From NCBI GenBank assembly GCA_015491615.1, contig WFVN01000167.1, positions 1 through 17,609 of the forward strand: a DNA stretch of 17,609 nucleotides, in the 5' to 3' direction. The notes beneath the pieces were generated by a model that searched no databases, was not told where the DNA came from, and saw nothing but the letters and a program-made list of their open reading frames with translations. Of the stretch, positions 7,354 through 14,757 are shown piece by piece. Made by a program: the position numbers and the translations under genes. Position 1 is the first letter of the stretch; each line of letters begins with the position of its first letter. The DNA comes from Gammaproteobacteria bacterium. GTDB lineage: Bacteria > Pseudomonadota > Gammaproteobacteria > S012-40.

Positions 7354-8363
7354 GCGACGGGCTCCGGTTGCGCGTCCTCCTGGTAGACGACCAGCCCATG
7401 GTGGGGGAGGGTATGCGCCGCCTCCTCGCCGACGAGGCGGACCTGGACTACCGTTACTGCGCCGATCCCAAGGCGGCCCTGGAGACGGCGCACGAGTTCC
7501 GTCCCACCGTCATCCTCCAGGACCTGGTCATGCCGGACATGGACGGCCTGAGCCTCGTGCGCGCTTACCGCCAGGATTCGCAGCTCGCGCAAGTGCCGAT
7601 CATCGTCCTCTCCAACAAGGAAGACCCGCGCGACAAGAGCGACGCCTTCGCCGCCGGCGCCAGCGACTACCTGGTGAAACTGCCCGACCGCATCGAACTG
7701 GTGGCCCGCATCCGCGCCCACTCCAAGAGCTACCTGGCACAACTGGAGCGTGACGAGGCCTTCCGCCGCCTGCGCGAGCTACAGGCGCAACTGGAGGAGA
7801 ACAACCGCATCCTCCAGCGTCTCTCCTGCCTGGACGGCCTCACCGGCATTGCCAATCGGCGCCACTTCGACGACTTCTTCCTCCAGGAATGGATGCGCGC
7901 CAAGCGCGAGGGGCATCCCCTCTCCCTCATTCTCGTGGACGTGGACCACTTCAAGGCCTACAACGACCACTACGGCCACGCCGCCGGCGACGACTGCCTG
8001 CGGCAGGTGGCCGCGGCCCTGGAGGCGGCGGTAAACCGCCCCGCCGACCTGGTGGCCCGTTACGGGGGCGAGGAATTCGCCGTCGTCCTCCCGGGCACCT
8101 CCCTGAAGGGCGCCCTGCGGGTGGCGGAGATGCTACGCCACAACATCGAAGCCCTGGCCCTGCCGCACGAGCACGGGCCGGACGGCGGCCGGGTGACGGT
8201 GAGCCTGGGGGTCGCCTGCGCCCACTGCGCCCGGGCCGATGGCCCCAAGGAACCGCGCGAACTGATCATGCTCGCCGACCAGGCCCTCTACCGGGCCAAA
8301 GAGGGGGGACGCAACCGGGTGGAAGTGGCCGAGGAGCCGGCTCAGCCTTCCGCAGGCGGGTAG
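7350..8363 (+). CDS. wspR: Response-regulator diguanylate cyclase, REC-GGDEF (WspR)
   Basis: A 337-residue output protein that makes c-di-GMP from two GTP when phosphorylated. The receiver domain (about 7-130) has phospho-acceptor D58 in ILQDLVMPDMDG. A helical coiled stalk (about 130-160) precedes the GGDEF domain (about 165-325). The active site is GGEEF at 239-243, the WspR form, and is expected to be active. The inhibitory I-site RPAD (R230 to D233) lies five residues before it, as in WspR, so product feedback is probably retained. The C-terminal tail ends inside the converging corB gene. The ATG at 7350 overlaps the wspF stop (ATGA). No c-di-GMP receptor gene is present in the window, so the downstream target, such as exopolysaccharide, is unknown. 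Confidence 0.95.
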   Translation: MSDGLRLRVLLVDDQPMVGEGMRRLLADEADLDYRYCADPKAALETAHEFRPTVILQDLVMPDMDGLSLVRAYRQDSQLAQVPIIVLSNKEDPRDKSDAFAAGASDYLVKLPDRIELVARIRAHSKSYLAQLERDEAFRRLRELQAQLEENNRILQRLSCLDGLTGIANRRHFDDFFLQEWMRAKREGHPLSLILVDVDHFKAYNDHYGHAAGDDCLRQVAAALEAAVNRPADLVARYGGEEFAVVLPGTSLKGALRVAEMLRHNIEALALPHEHGPDGGRVTVSLGVACAHCARADGPKEPRELIMLADQALYRAKEGGRNRVEVAEEPAQPSAGG

Positions 8364-9604
8364 ATCTTCACCGTCTTCACCGCATTGCCGCGGATCTGCA
8401 CCACTTCCATGGGATAGCCGGCGATGCGCAGACTGGTGCCTGGCTCGGGGATGTGCTCCAGGTGCTCCAGGATCAACCCGTTGAGCGTCTTGGGCCCATC
8501 GGTGGGCAGGCGCCAGCCGAGCATGCGGTTCAACTCGCGGATGTTGATGCTCGCATCCACTAGATAACCGCCGTCCTCCTGGGGAAGGATCTCCGGAGAC
8601 AGCTCCGGGCTGGTGGTGAACTCCCCGACGATCTCCTCCAGGATGTCCTCCAGGGTCACCAGGCCCTGAATGTCCCCGTACTCGTCCACCACCAGGCCGA
8701 TGCGCCGCCGTTGGCGCTGAAAGTTGAGGAGCTGGGTATTGAGTGGCGTCGCCTCGGGGATGAAATAGGGCTCGCGCAGGATGCGTAGCAACGCTTCCTT
8801 GGTGAGTTCGTCGCGCGCCAGCAGGGGCAGAGCGTTGCGCACGTGCAGGAAGCCCTCCACGTGGTCGATGCTCTCCCGATAGACGGGCAGGCGGGTGTGC
8901 TGGGCGCTGGTGAGCTGGGTGACGATGACTTCCATGTCCTCCTCCAGGTCGATGCCCACGATTTCCCCGCGCGGCACCATGATGTCGTTCACCGTCACCT
9001 CCTCCAGCTCCAGGATGGACAACAGCATCTCCTGGTGGCGCTTGGGGATCAACGCCCCCGCCTCGTGCAGCACGGTGCGCAGTTCCTCGGTGGACAGGGC
9101 GTGGCTGGTCTCCGTCTGCTCGGGGCGGACTCCCAGCAGGCGTAGCACCCCGTTGGCCAGGAGGTTGACCAGATAGACCACCGGATACACCACCCGCAAC
9201 AATTGTTCGTACACGAAGGCGGCGGGAAAGGCGATGCGTTCCGGGTGGAGGGCGGCGAGGGTCTTGGGGGCCACCTCCGAAAAGATGAGGATCACCAACG
9301 TCAACAGGCCCGCGCCCAGGGCGATGGCCCCCTCGCCACCCAGGCGCAGGGCGATGATGGTCGTGAGGGAAGAGGCGAGGATGTTCACCAGATTGTTGCC
9401 CAGCAGGATCAGACCGATGAGGCGGTCCGGGCGCTCCAGCAAGCGCAGCACCCGCTGCGCCCCCTTGTGCCCCTGGCGGGCCAAATGGCGCAGGCGATAA
9501 CGGTTGACCGCCATGAGCCCGGTCTCCGAGCCGGAGAAAAAGCCAGACAACATCAGCAACAACACGAGAACGCCGTACAACGCGGCGAGAGGGATCTCGT
9601 TCAC
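8342..9604 (-). CDS. corB: CorB/YfjD-type DUF21-CBS-CorC_HlyC membrane protein
   Basis: A 420-residue inner-membrane protein of the CNNM/CorB family (older name hemolysin-like), associated with Mg2+ or Co2+ transport. The N-terminal DUF21 region (about 5-190) has an opening hydrophobic helix with SGFFSGSETGLMAVN, then further membrane segments including ILIFSEVAPKTLAAL. A CBS pair (about 205-330) includes IMVPRGEI and the VVDEYGDIQGLVTLEDILEEIVGE signature. A CorC_HlyC domain (about 340-418) completes it. Length is close to the 428 residues of E. coli YfjD. The start is GTG, 27 bases after the ypjD stop, so the two are probably co-transcribed. The 3' end overlaps wspR by 22 bp in convergent orientation. 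Confidence 0.92.
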   Translation of the reverse strand: MNEIPLAALYGVLVLLLMLSGFFSGSETGLMAVNRYRLRHLARQGHKGAQRVLRLLERPDRLIGLILLGNNLVNILASSLTTIIALRLGGEGAIALGAGLLTLVILIFSEVAPKTLAALHPERIAFPAAFVYEQLLRVVYPVVYLVNLLANGVLRLLGVRPEQTETSHALSTEELRTVLHEAGALIPKRHQEMLLSILELEEVTVNDIMVPRGEIVGIDLEEDMEVIVTQLTSAQHTRLPVYRESIDHVEGFLHVRNALPLLARDELTKEALLRILREPYFIPEATPLNTQLLNFQRQRRRIGLVVDEYGDIQGLVTLEDILEEIVGEFTTSPELSPEILPQEDGGYLVDASINIRELNRMLGWRLPTDGPKTLNGLILEHLEHIPEPGTSLRIAGYPMEVVQIRGNAVKTVKIYPPAEG

Positions 9605-9631
9605 GACGGTGAATGCCTCAAGAGAAGCGAA

Positions 9632-10429
9632 TCAGTTGCCGAGAAGGATCTCGAGCACATACTTGGAACCGAAATAGGACAAAAAGAGGAAGAAAAAACC
9701 GGCCAGGGTCCAGCGTACCGCCGTCCGCCCGCGCCAACCCAGGCGCCAATGCCCCAGCAGGAGGACCAGGTAGACCAGCCAGGCGAGGAGCGCGAGGACC
9801 GTCTTGTGCACCAGGTGTTGGGCGAACAGGTCTTCGGTGACGAATCCGCCGGTGACGAGCGCCAGGGTCTGCACCGAGAAACCCACCAGAATGAGGCCGA
9901 AAAGCAGGCGCTCCATGGTTTCCAGGGGGGGCAGGGCGCGAATCAACCCTCCGGGGCGGCGGCTGTGCAGGAGACGCTCCTGGGCGGAGAGGACCACCGC
10001 CTGGGCGGCGGCCAGGGTGAGCAGGGCGTAGGCCAGCAGGGAAAGGAGGATGTGCAGGGCCAGCCCCGGGGTGAAGGTCTGCTCCAGCTTTACCCCCATG
10101 GGCAGGAGGACGTCGGCGGTCTGGGCGGCCGCCGCCAGGGGGAGCAGGAGGATGCCCAGATTCTCCACCGGCGCCAGCCAGGCGGTGCCCACGTACAACA
10201 GAACGATGACGGCGGTGATGAGCGAGGTGGCGTTGGAGAAACCCAGATTCACGCCCTGGTCGGTGACCATCACCTGCCCCAGGGCGGCGAGGTGACACAG
10301 GGCGCCCGCCAGGCCCATGAGGAGGGCCGGGCGGGGCGAGCGGTCGCTGCGTCGCGCGAGTCGGCGCCATAGAAAAACCGCGGCGAGCAGGTACAGCACC
10401 ACGGCCACGCCGGAGAGCAGGACGTACAT
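9632..10429 (-). CDS. ypjD: YpjD-family inner-membrane protein (cytochrome c assembly-like)
   Basis: A 265-residue polytopic membrane protein with about eight hydrophobic helices. It matches E. coli YpjD (263 residues) in length and in phrases such as GLALHILLSLLAYALLTLAAAQA, which is shortened here to its recognisable core HILLSLLAY, and the C-terminal LLLGHWRLGWRGRTAV and SYFGSKY. The family shares a fold with CcmC-like heme-handling proteins, but its role is unclear. It lies upstream of, and divergent from, the ffh side, as in other gammaproteobacteria. The ATG at 10429 was chosen because it starts the first hydrophobic helix; the open frame continues 79 codons upstream, but that part overlaps the divergent gene on the other strand and has no similarity. 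Confidence 0.88.
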   Translation of the reverse strand: MYVLLSGVAVVLYLLAAVFLWRRLARRSDRSPRPALLMGLAGALCHLAALGQVMVTDQGVNLGFSNATSLITAVIVLLYVGTAWLAPVENLGILLLPLAAAAQTADVLLPMGVKLEQTFTPGLALHILLSLLAYALLTLAAAQAVVLSAQERLLHSRRPGGLIRALPPLETMERLLFGLILVGFSVQTLALVTGGFVTEDLFAQHLVHKTVLALLAWLVYLVLLLGHWRLGWRGRTAVRWTLAGFFFLFLSYFGSKYVLEILLGN

Positions 10430-10511
10430 GAGGGTCAAGGAGAACTCCCGATGGAACAGGCCGACATGATGGCACAATCCCCCACCGGGACCCAAGGGCG
10501 CCGGGGGTGAC
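10430..10511. promoter_or_regulatory. Divergent intergenic region between ypjD and the metallo-hydrolase gene
   Basis: These 82 bases must hold the start signals for both directions. The element ATGATGGCACAAT (10466-10478) reads as TG-n-CACAAT on the plus strand and as TG-n-CATCAT on the minus strand. Both are weak extended -10 candidates (4 of 6 matches), and neither has a convincing -35. GGGGGTGA just before the ATG at 10512 may serve as ribosome-binding site. Confidence 0.3.
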
Positions 10512-11282
10512 ATGGAGATCCGCGTGCTCGGGTGCAGCGGCGGCATCGGGGTCGGGCGGCACACCACCGCCTTCGCCTTGGACGGCGACGTGCTCATCGA
10601 CTGCGGCAGCGGCGTGGGCGAACTCTCCGGGGCGCAGATGGGCGCCCTGCGGCACGTCTTCCTCACCCACTCGCACCTGGATCACATCGCCTTCCTGCCC
10701 CTGCTGGTGGACTCGGTGTTCGAGCGCCTGCAACGGCCGTTGATCGTCCACGCCCTGCCGCAGACCATCCAGGCCCTGCGCGAACACATCTTCAACTGGG
10801 TCGTCTGGCCCGACTTCACCACCCTCCCCACCCCTGGCGATCCGGTCCTGGCCTTCCGTCCCATGGAACCGGGCGGGGTGGTGACTCTGGAGGGCGGGCG
10901 CACGATAGAGATGATCCCCGTCGCCCACACCGTTCCCACCGTCGGCTACCGCATCGCCGACGCCCAGGGGCACGCCTGGGCCTTCTCCGGCGACACCGGT
11001 CCCAACGACACCTTCTGGAACACCTTGAACGCCCGCGATCGCCTGGACCTGCTCATCGTCGAGTGCGCCTTCGCCGAACAGCAGGCCGCCCTCGCCGGCC
11101 TCTCCCGCCACTACTGCCCGAGCCGCCTCGCCCACGACCTGGGCAAGCTGCGCCACCGGCCACGCATCGTCCTCAGCCACTTGAAACCCGGCGCCGAGGA
11201 CGCCATCTATAAAGAATGCCAGGCGCGCCTCCCGCACCTGAACCTGGAACGGCTACGGGGCGGGGAGATTTTCCGGCTATAA
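10512..11282 (+). CDS. Metallo-beta-lactamase-fold hydrolase, possibly a cyclic-nucleotide phosphodiesterase
   Basis: A 256-residue soluble protein with a complete di-metal site: HSHLDH (H53, H55, D57, H58), H139 in VAHTVPTVGY, D161 in FSGDTGPND and H223 in LSHLKPG. The overall pattern, with the HLDH box followed by a long helix and the VGYRI...SGDTGPN spacing, resembles class II 3',5'-cyclic-nucleotide phosphodiesterases, but general MBL-fold hydrolases cannot be excluded. It sits between ypjD and ffh, where E. coli has no such gene. The start at 10512 follows a G-rich stretch. Its TAA stop (11280-11282) is embedded in the probable -10 hexamer of ffh. Confidence 0.85.
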   Translation: MEIRVLGCSGGIGVGRHTTAFALDGDVLIDCGSGVGELSGAQMGALRHVFLTHSHLDHIAFLPLLVDSVFERLQRPLIVHALPQTIQALREHIFNWVVWPDFTTLPTPGDPVLAFRPMEPGGVVTLEGGRTIEMIPVAHTVPTVGYRIADAQGHAWAFSGDTGPNDTFWNTLNARDRLDLLIVECAFAEQQAALAGLSRHYCPSRLAHDLGKLRHRPRIVLSHLKPGAEDAIYKECQARLPHLNLERLRGGEIFRL

Positions 11283-11283
11283 T
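11278..11283 (+). promoter_or_regulatory. Probable -10 element of the ffh promoter
   Basis: A perfect TATAAT lies 41 bases before the ffh start and overlaps the stop codon of the upstream gene. It is followed by GCCGCGCGCG, a GC-rich discriminator. I see no good -35 hexamer at 16-18 bp and no TG extension. Confidence 0.55.
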
Positions 11284-11324
11284 GCCGCGCGCGCCGAAAC
11301 CCCATTCCAACCCAGGTCTGATCC

Positions 11325-12686
11325 ATGTTCGAAGGTCTCACCGAACGCCTCACCCGCAGCCTGCAAAACCTGCGCGGCCAAGGCCGCATCACCGAAGACA
11401 ACGTCAAGGACACCCTGCGCGAGGTGCGCATGGCCCTGCTGGAGGCCGACGTGGCCCTGCCGGTGGTGCGCGAATTCGTCGCCCGGGTGAAGGAACGGGC
11501 GGTGGGGCAGGAGGTGCTCAAGAGCCTCACCCCGGGTCAGGTCTTCGTCAAGATCGTCAACGACGAACTCGTCCACATCATGGGCGACGCCAACGAGGGC
11601 CTGAACCTCAACGCCCAGCCCCCGGCGGTGGTCCTCATGGCCGGCCTGCAAGGGGCGGGCAAGACCACCACCGTGGCCAAGCTCGCCCGCCACCTACGCG
11701 AGCGGGAGAAGAAAAAGGTCCTGGTGGCCAGCGCCGACGTCCATCGCCCGGCGGCCATCGACCAGCTCCAGACCCTCGCCGCCGAAGTGGGGGTGGACTT
11801 CTTCCCCAGCCGCCCCGACCAGGACCCGGTGGAGATCGGCCGCGCGGCGGTGGAACACGCCCGCCGCCACTTCCACGACGTGCTCCTGCTGGACACCGCC
11901 GGCCGCCTGCACGTGGACGAGGCGATGATGGCCGAGATCCGCCGCCTGCACGAGGCCGTGCAGCCGGTGGAGACCCTGTTCGTGGTGGACGCCATGACCG
12001 GCCAGGACGCCGCCAACACCGCGCGCGCCTTCGACGAGGCCCTGCCCCTCACCGGCGTCATCCTCACCAAGGTGGACGGCGACGCGCGCGGCGGCGCCGC
12101 CCTCTCCATCCGCCACATCACCGGCAAGCCCATCAAATTCCTCGGCGTGGGGGAGAAGACCGACGCCCTCCAGCCCTTCCACCCCGAGCGCATCGCCTCG
12201 CGCATCCTCGGCATGGGCGACGTCCTCAGCCTGGTGGAGGAGGCGCAGCAGAAGATCGACCAGCAGGAAGCCCAGAAGATCGCCAGCAAGCTCAAGAAGG
12301 GCAAGGGCTTCGATCTGGAAGACTTCCTCGGCCAGATCCAGCAGATGAAGAAACTGGGCGGCATGGCCAGCCTCATGGACAAGCTGCCGGGCATGCACCA
12401 GCTCCCCGACTCGGTGCGCGAACAGGTGAACGACAAGCAGGTCGCCCGCCTGGAGGCCATCATCCTCTCCATGACCCCGGAGGAGCGGCGCCGCCCGGAG
12501 ATCATCAAGGGCTCGCGCAAGCGCCGCATCGCCAACGGCTCGGGCACCCAGATCCAGGACGTGAACCGCCTCCTCAAGCAGTTCTCGCAGATGCAGAAGA
12601 TGATGAAACAGATGAACCGCAAGGGCGGGCTGGCGAAGATGATGCGCAAGTTCGGCGGTGGGCGCATGCCCGGCCTGCCGTTCTGA
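11325..12686 (+). CDS. ffh: Signal recognition particle GTPase Ffh
   Basis: A 453-residue protein, the same length as E. coli Ffh. With 4.5S RNA it binds signal sequences of inner-membrane proteins emerging from the ribosome and delivers them to FtsY. The N domain is at about 1-95. The G domain carries GLQGAGKTT (107-115), DTAGR from D190 and TKVDGDARGG from T248. The Met-rich M domain (about 300-453) includes the RNA-binding SRKRR near 397-401 and the closing QMQKMMKQM stretch. An AGG at 11314-11316 is the likely ribosome-binding site for the ATG at 11325. The upstream open frame is not coding. Confidence 0.98.
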   Translation: MFEGLTERLTRSLQNLRGQGRITEDNVKDTLREVRMALLEADVALPVVREFVARVKERAVGQEVLKSLTPGQVFVKIVNDELVHIMGDANEGLNLNAQPPAVVLMAGLQGAGKTTTVAKLARHLREREKKKVLVASADVHRPAAIDQLQTLAAEVGVDFFPSRPDQDPVEIGRAAVEHARRHFHDVLLLDTAGRLHVDEAMMAEIRRLHEAVQPVETLFVVDAMTGQDAANTARAFDEALPLTGVILTKVDGDARGGAALSIRHITGKPIKFLGVGEKTDALQPFHPERIASRILGMGDVLSLVEEAQQKIDQQEAQKIASKLKKGKGFDLEDFLGQIQQMKKLGGMASLMDKLPGMHQLPDSVREQVNDKQVARLEAIILSMTPEERRRPEIIKGSRKRRIANGSGTQIQDVNRLLKQFSQMQKMMKQMNRKGGLAKMMRKFGGGRMPGLPF

Positions 12687-12692
12687 CGGTTT

Positions 12693-12721
12693 TTGACCTG
12701 ATCCACGCCATCCTTTAAAAT
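12693..12721 (+). promoter_or_regulatory. Probable sigma-70 promoter of the rpsP operon with GC-rich discriminator
   Basis: TTGACC (12693-12698) and TAAAAT (12716-12721) each match five of six consensus bases and are separated by exactly 17 bp. The next bases are CGCGCG, a GC-rich discriminator typical of promoters repressed by ppGpp and DksA. The predicted start near 12728 leaves a leader of about 55 bases before rpsP. Confidence 0.75.
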
Positions 12722-12782
12722 CGCGCGTTTTCCCGGGCCCGGCCATTGTCGGTTTTTCCAGAAATTTGAGGACGAGAACAGC

Positions 12783-13046
12783 ATGGTCACCATTCGCATG
12801 TCCCGCGGCGGCGCCAAGAAGCGCCCCTTCTACCACATCGTCGTCACCGACTCCCGTTCGCGTCGTGACGGCCGCTTCATCGAGCGGCTCGGGTTCTTCA
12901 ACCCCATCGCCGCCGGCGGCGAAGAGCGCCTGCGCATCGACCTGGACCGCTTCCAGTACTGGCAGTCCCAGGGTGCCCAGATCAGCGAGCGGGTGAGCAA
13001 GCTGGTCAAGGAATACCGTGCCCAGGCCCAGGAGGCCGCGGCCTGA
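12783..13046 (+). CDS. rpsP: 30S ribosomal protein S16
   Basis: An 87-residue ribosomal protein needed for 30S assembly. It starts MVTIRMSRGGAKKRPFYHIV and contains GRFIERLGFFNP, both diagnostic of S16. E. coli S16 has 82 residues. GAGGA at 12768-12772 is the ribosome-binding site. It is the first gene of the rpsP-rimM-trmD-rplS operon, with rimM starting 7 bases after the stop. Confidence 0.98.
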   Translation: MVTIRMSRGGAKKRPFYHIVVTDSRSRRDGRFIERLGFFNPIAAGGEERLRIDLDRFQYWQSQGAQISERVSKLVKEYRAQAQEAAA

Positions 13047-13053
13047 CACCTCG

Positions 13054-13569
13054 GTGAGCGGGGCGGACGGGCGCGTCGTCCTCGGGCGCATCTCGGGTAT
13101 CTACGGGGTGCGCGGCTGGGTGCGGGTCTTCTCCTACACCGAACCGCGCCAGGCCATCCTCGGGCATGACCCCTGGGAACTGGAAGTGGACGGTCGCTGG
13201 CACGAGGTGCATCTGGCAGACGGCCGTCCCCATGGCAAGGGCATCGTCGCCAAACTGGCGGGTTGGGACGACCGTGACGAGGCGCGCCGACTCATCGGCG
13301 CCACCATCGCCATCCCCCGGGACCGCCTGCCGCCCTTGCCGGAAGGCGAATACTACTGGGCCGACCTCATCGGCCTGCGCGTGTTCGATCAGGACGGGCG
13401 CGAACTGGGGCGGGTGGAGACCCTCATGGAGACCGGCGCCCATGACGTCCTGGTGGTGAAGGACGAGGCAGGGAACGAAACCCTCGTCCCCTATGTCCAG
13501 GGTCCGGTGGTAAAGGCCATCGACCTGGACGCCGGGCGCATGGACGTGGAGTGGTGGCCCCCCGAATGA
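13054..13569 (+). CDS. rimM: Ribosome maturation factor RimM
   Basis: A 16S rRNA maturation factor that binds S19 and helps assemble the 30S head. With the GTG at 13054 it has 171 residues (E. coli 182). The N-terminal domain has VLGRISGIYGVRGWVRVFSY, given here by its core GIYGVRGWVRV. The PRC-barrel half contains GEYYWADLIGLRV and METGAHDVLVV. The start is uncertain. The frame is open to a GTG at 13018 that lies inside rpsP and has AAGGA five bases before it, which would add 12 mostly Arg/Pro residues. The 13054 start avoids overlap but has a poorly spaced GGAGG. Confidence 0.95.
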   Translation: MSGADGRVVLGRISGIYGVRGWVRVFSYTEPRQAILGHDPWELEVDGRWHEVHLADGRPHGKGIVAKLAGWDDRDEARRLIGATIAIPRDRLPPLPEGEYYWADLIGLRVFDQDGRELGRVETLMETGAHDVLVVKDEAGNETLVPYVQGPVVKAIDLDAGRMDVEWWPPE

Positions 13570-14336
13570 ACGCGGGGGGCATACGCATCCAGGTGGTGAC
13601 CCTGTTCCCGGAGATGGTGGAGGCCCTGCGCCTCGGCGGGGTCACCGCCCGCGCCATGGAACGGGGCTTGCTGGAACTGCGTTGCTGGAATCCGCGCGAC
13701 TTCGCCGAGGACCGGCACCGCACGGTGGACGACCGCCCCTACGGCGGCGGCCCGGGGATGGTGATGCGGGTGGAACCCCTGCGCAGCACCATATGCGCCG
13801 CCAAGGCGGCGGCCGGGGAGGGGGCCAAGGTGGCCTACCTCTCGCCCCAGGGACGGCGTCTGGACCAGGCGGGCCTGCGCGAACTGGCCGCCCGCCCGGG
13901 GCTGGTTCTGGTGGCGGGGCGCTACGAGGGGGTGGACGAGCGCCTGGTGGAGGAGATAGTGGACGAGGAGTGGTCCATCGGCGACTACGTCCTCTCCGGC
14001 GGCGAGCTGGCGGCGATGGTGATCATCGACGGCATCGCCCGCCTCCTCCCGGGGGCCCTGGGGCACGAAGGCTCGGCCGAGGCCGACTCCTTCAGCGAGG
14101 GGTTGCTGGACCACCCCCACTACACCCGCCCGGAGGTGATCGACGGGCGCGCCGTGCCCGAGGTGCTGCTGAGCGGGGACCACGCCGCCATCGCCCGCTG
14201 GCGGCGCAAACAGAGCCTGGGGCGCACCTGGGCGCGCCGTCCGGATTTATTGGCCGGGCGCGAGCTGAGCGAGGAAGACCGGCGCCTGCTGGAAGAATAC
14301 ATCGCGGAACATCGAGAACGACGGGAACAGAGCTGA
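13566..14336 (+). CDS. trmD: tRNA (guanine-N1-)-methyltransferase TrmD
   Basis: A 256-residue knotted SPOUT methyltransferase that forms m1G37 in tRNAs and so prevents +1 frameshifting. Motifs seen: DDRPYGGGPGMVM, AGRYEGVDER, GDYVLSGGE in the trefoil-knot region, and DSFSEGLLDHPHYTRP. The ATG at 13566 overlaps the rimM stop (ATGA) and places the first beta-strand (IRIQVVTLFPEM) near the N-terminus, which favours it over the GTG at 13551. Confidence 0.97.
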   Translation: MNAGGIRIQVVTLFPEMVEALRLGGVTARAMERGLLELRCWNPRDFAEDRHRTVDDRPYGGGPGMVMRVEPLRSTICAAKAAAGEGAKVAYLSPQGRRLDQAGLRELAARPGLVLVAGRYEGVDERLVEEIVDEEWSIGDYVLSGGELAAMVIIDGIARLLPGALGHEGSAEADSFSEGLLDHPHYTRPEVIDGRAVPEVLLSGDHAAIARWRRKQSLGRTWARRPDLLAGRELSEEDRRLLEEYIAEHRERREQS

Positions 14337-14347
14337 CGGAGAGCGTC

Positions 14348-14689
14348 ATGAACATCATCGATCAGATCGAACAGGAACAGATGAAAAAGGACGTGCCCGA
14401 TTTCGGGCCGGGCGACACCGTGGTGGTGCAGGTGAAGGTCAGGGAAGGCAATCGCGAGCGTCTGCAGGCCTTCGAGGGCGTGGTCATCGCCAAGCGCAAC
14501 CGGGGCCTCAATTCCTCCTTCACGGTGCGCAAGATCTCCCACGGCGAAGGGGTGGAGCGCGTCTTCCAAACCCACAGCCCGGCAATCGACTCCATCACCG
14601 TGAAGCGCCGCGGCGACGTGCGTCGCGCCAAGCTGTACTACCTGCGCGAGCGGCGCGGCAAGGCGGCGCGGATCAAAGAAAAGTTGTAA
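14348..14689 (+). CDS. rplS: 50S ribosomal protein L19
   Basis: A 113-residue ribosomal protein at the subunit interface. It starts MNIIDQIEQEQMKKDVPDFG and contains RLQAFEGVVIAKRNRG and YYLRERRGKAARI, standard for L19 (E. coli 115 residues). GGAGAG at 14338-14343 is the ribosome-binding site, 11 bases after trmD. It is the last gene of the operon and is followed by an intrinsic terminator. Confidence 0.98.
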   Translation: MNIIDQIEQEQMKKDVPDFGPGDTVVVQVKVREGNRERLQAFEGVVIAKRNRGLNSSFTVRKISHGEGVERVFQTHSPAIDSITVKRRGDVRRAKLYYLRERRGKAARIKEKL

Positions 14690-14722
14690 CCGTGGCCGGG
14701 CCTGCGCCCGGACTACCGTCAC

Positions 14723-14754
14723 AGGCCCATTCTCCCGCGGGGGGATGGGCCTTT
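14723..14754 (+). terminator. Intrinsic terminator of the rpsP-rplS operon
   Basis: AGGCCCAT (14723-14730) pairs with ATGGGCCT (14745-14752), and the stem continues inward through CTCCC/GGGG with two G-U pairs, about 13 bp in all, around a CGCG loop, followed by TTT. A second, smaller hairpin (CCGGGC 14696-14701 with GCCCGG 14706-14711) precedes it. Terminators at this place are usual in gammaproteobacteria. Confidence 0.8.
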
Positions 14755-14757
14755 GCC

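Noticed and set aside
8334..8343. GAGCCGGCTC palindrome at the wspR/corB junction as a bidirectional terminator
   Set aside because: Fully self-complementary with no loop and no T-run on either strand; it would not form a stable hairpin.
9203..10372. A 389-codon plus-strand open frame opposite corB and ypjD
   Set aside because: Gln/Gly/Glu-rich without domains; the minus strand has two clearly recognised membrane proteins with conserved synteny.
9632..10429. Functional link between YpjD (cytochrome c assembly-like) and the heme receptor
   Set aside because: ypjD stands beside ffh and corB in many gammaproteobacteria without a wsp operon, so proximity is explained by core synteny.
12731..12757. 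Attenuator-like hairpin in the rpsP leader before TTTTT
   Set aside because: CCGGGCCCGG is a palindrome, but the only stem reaching the T-run is three base pairs, too weak for termination.
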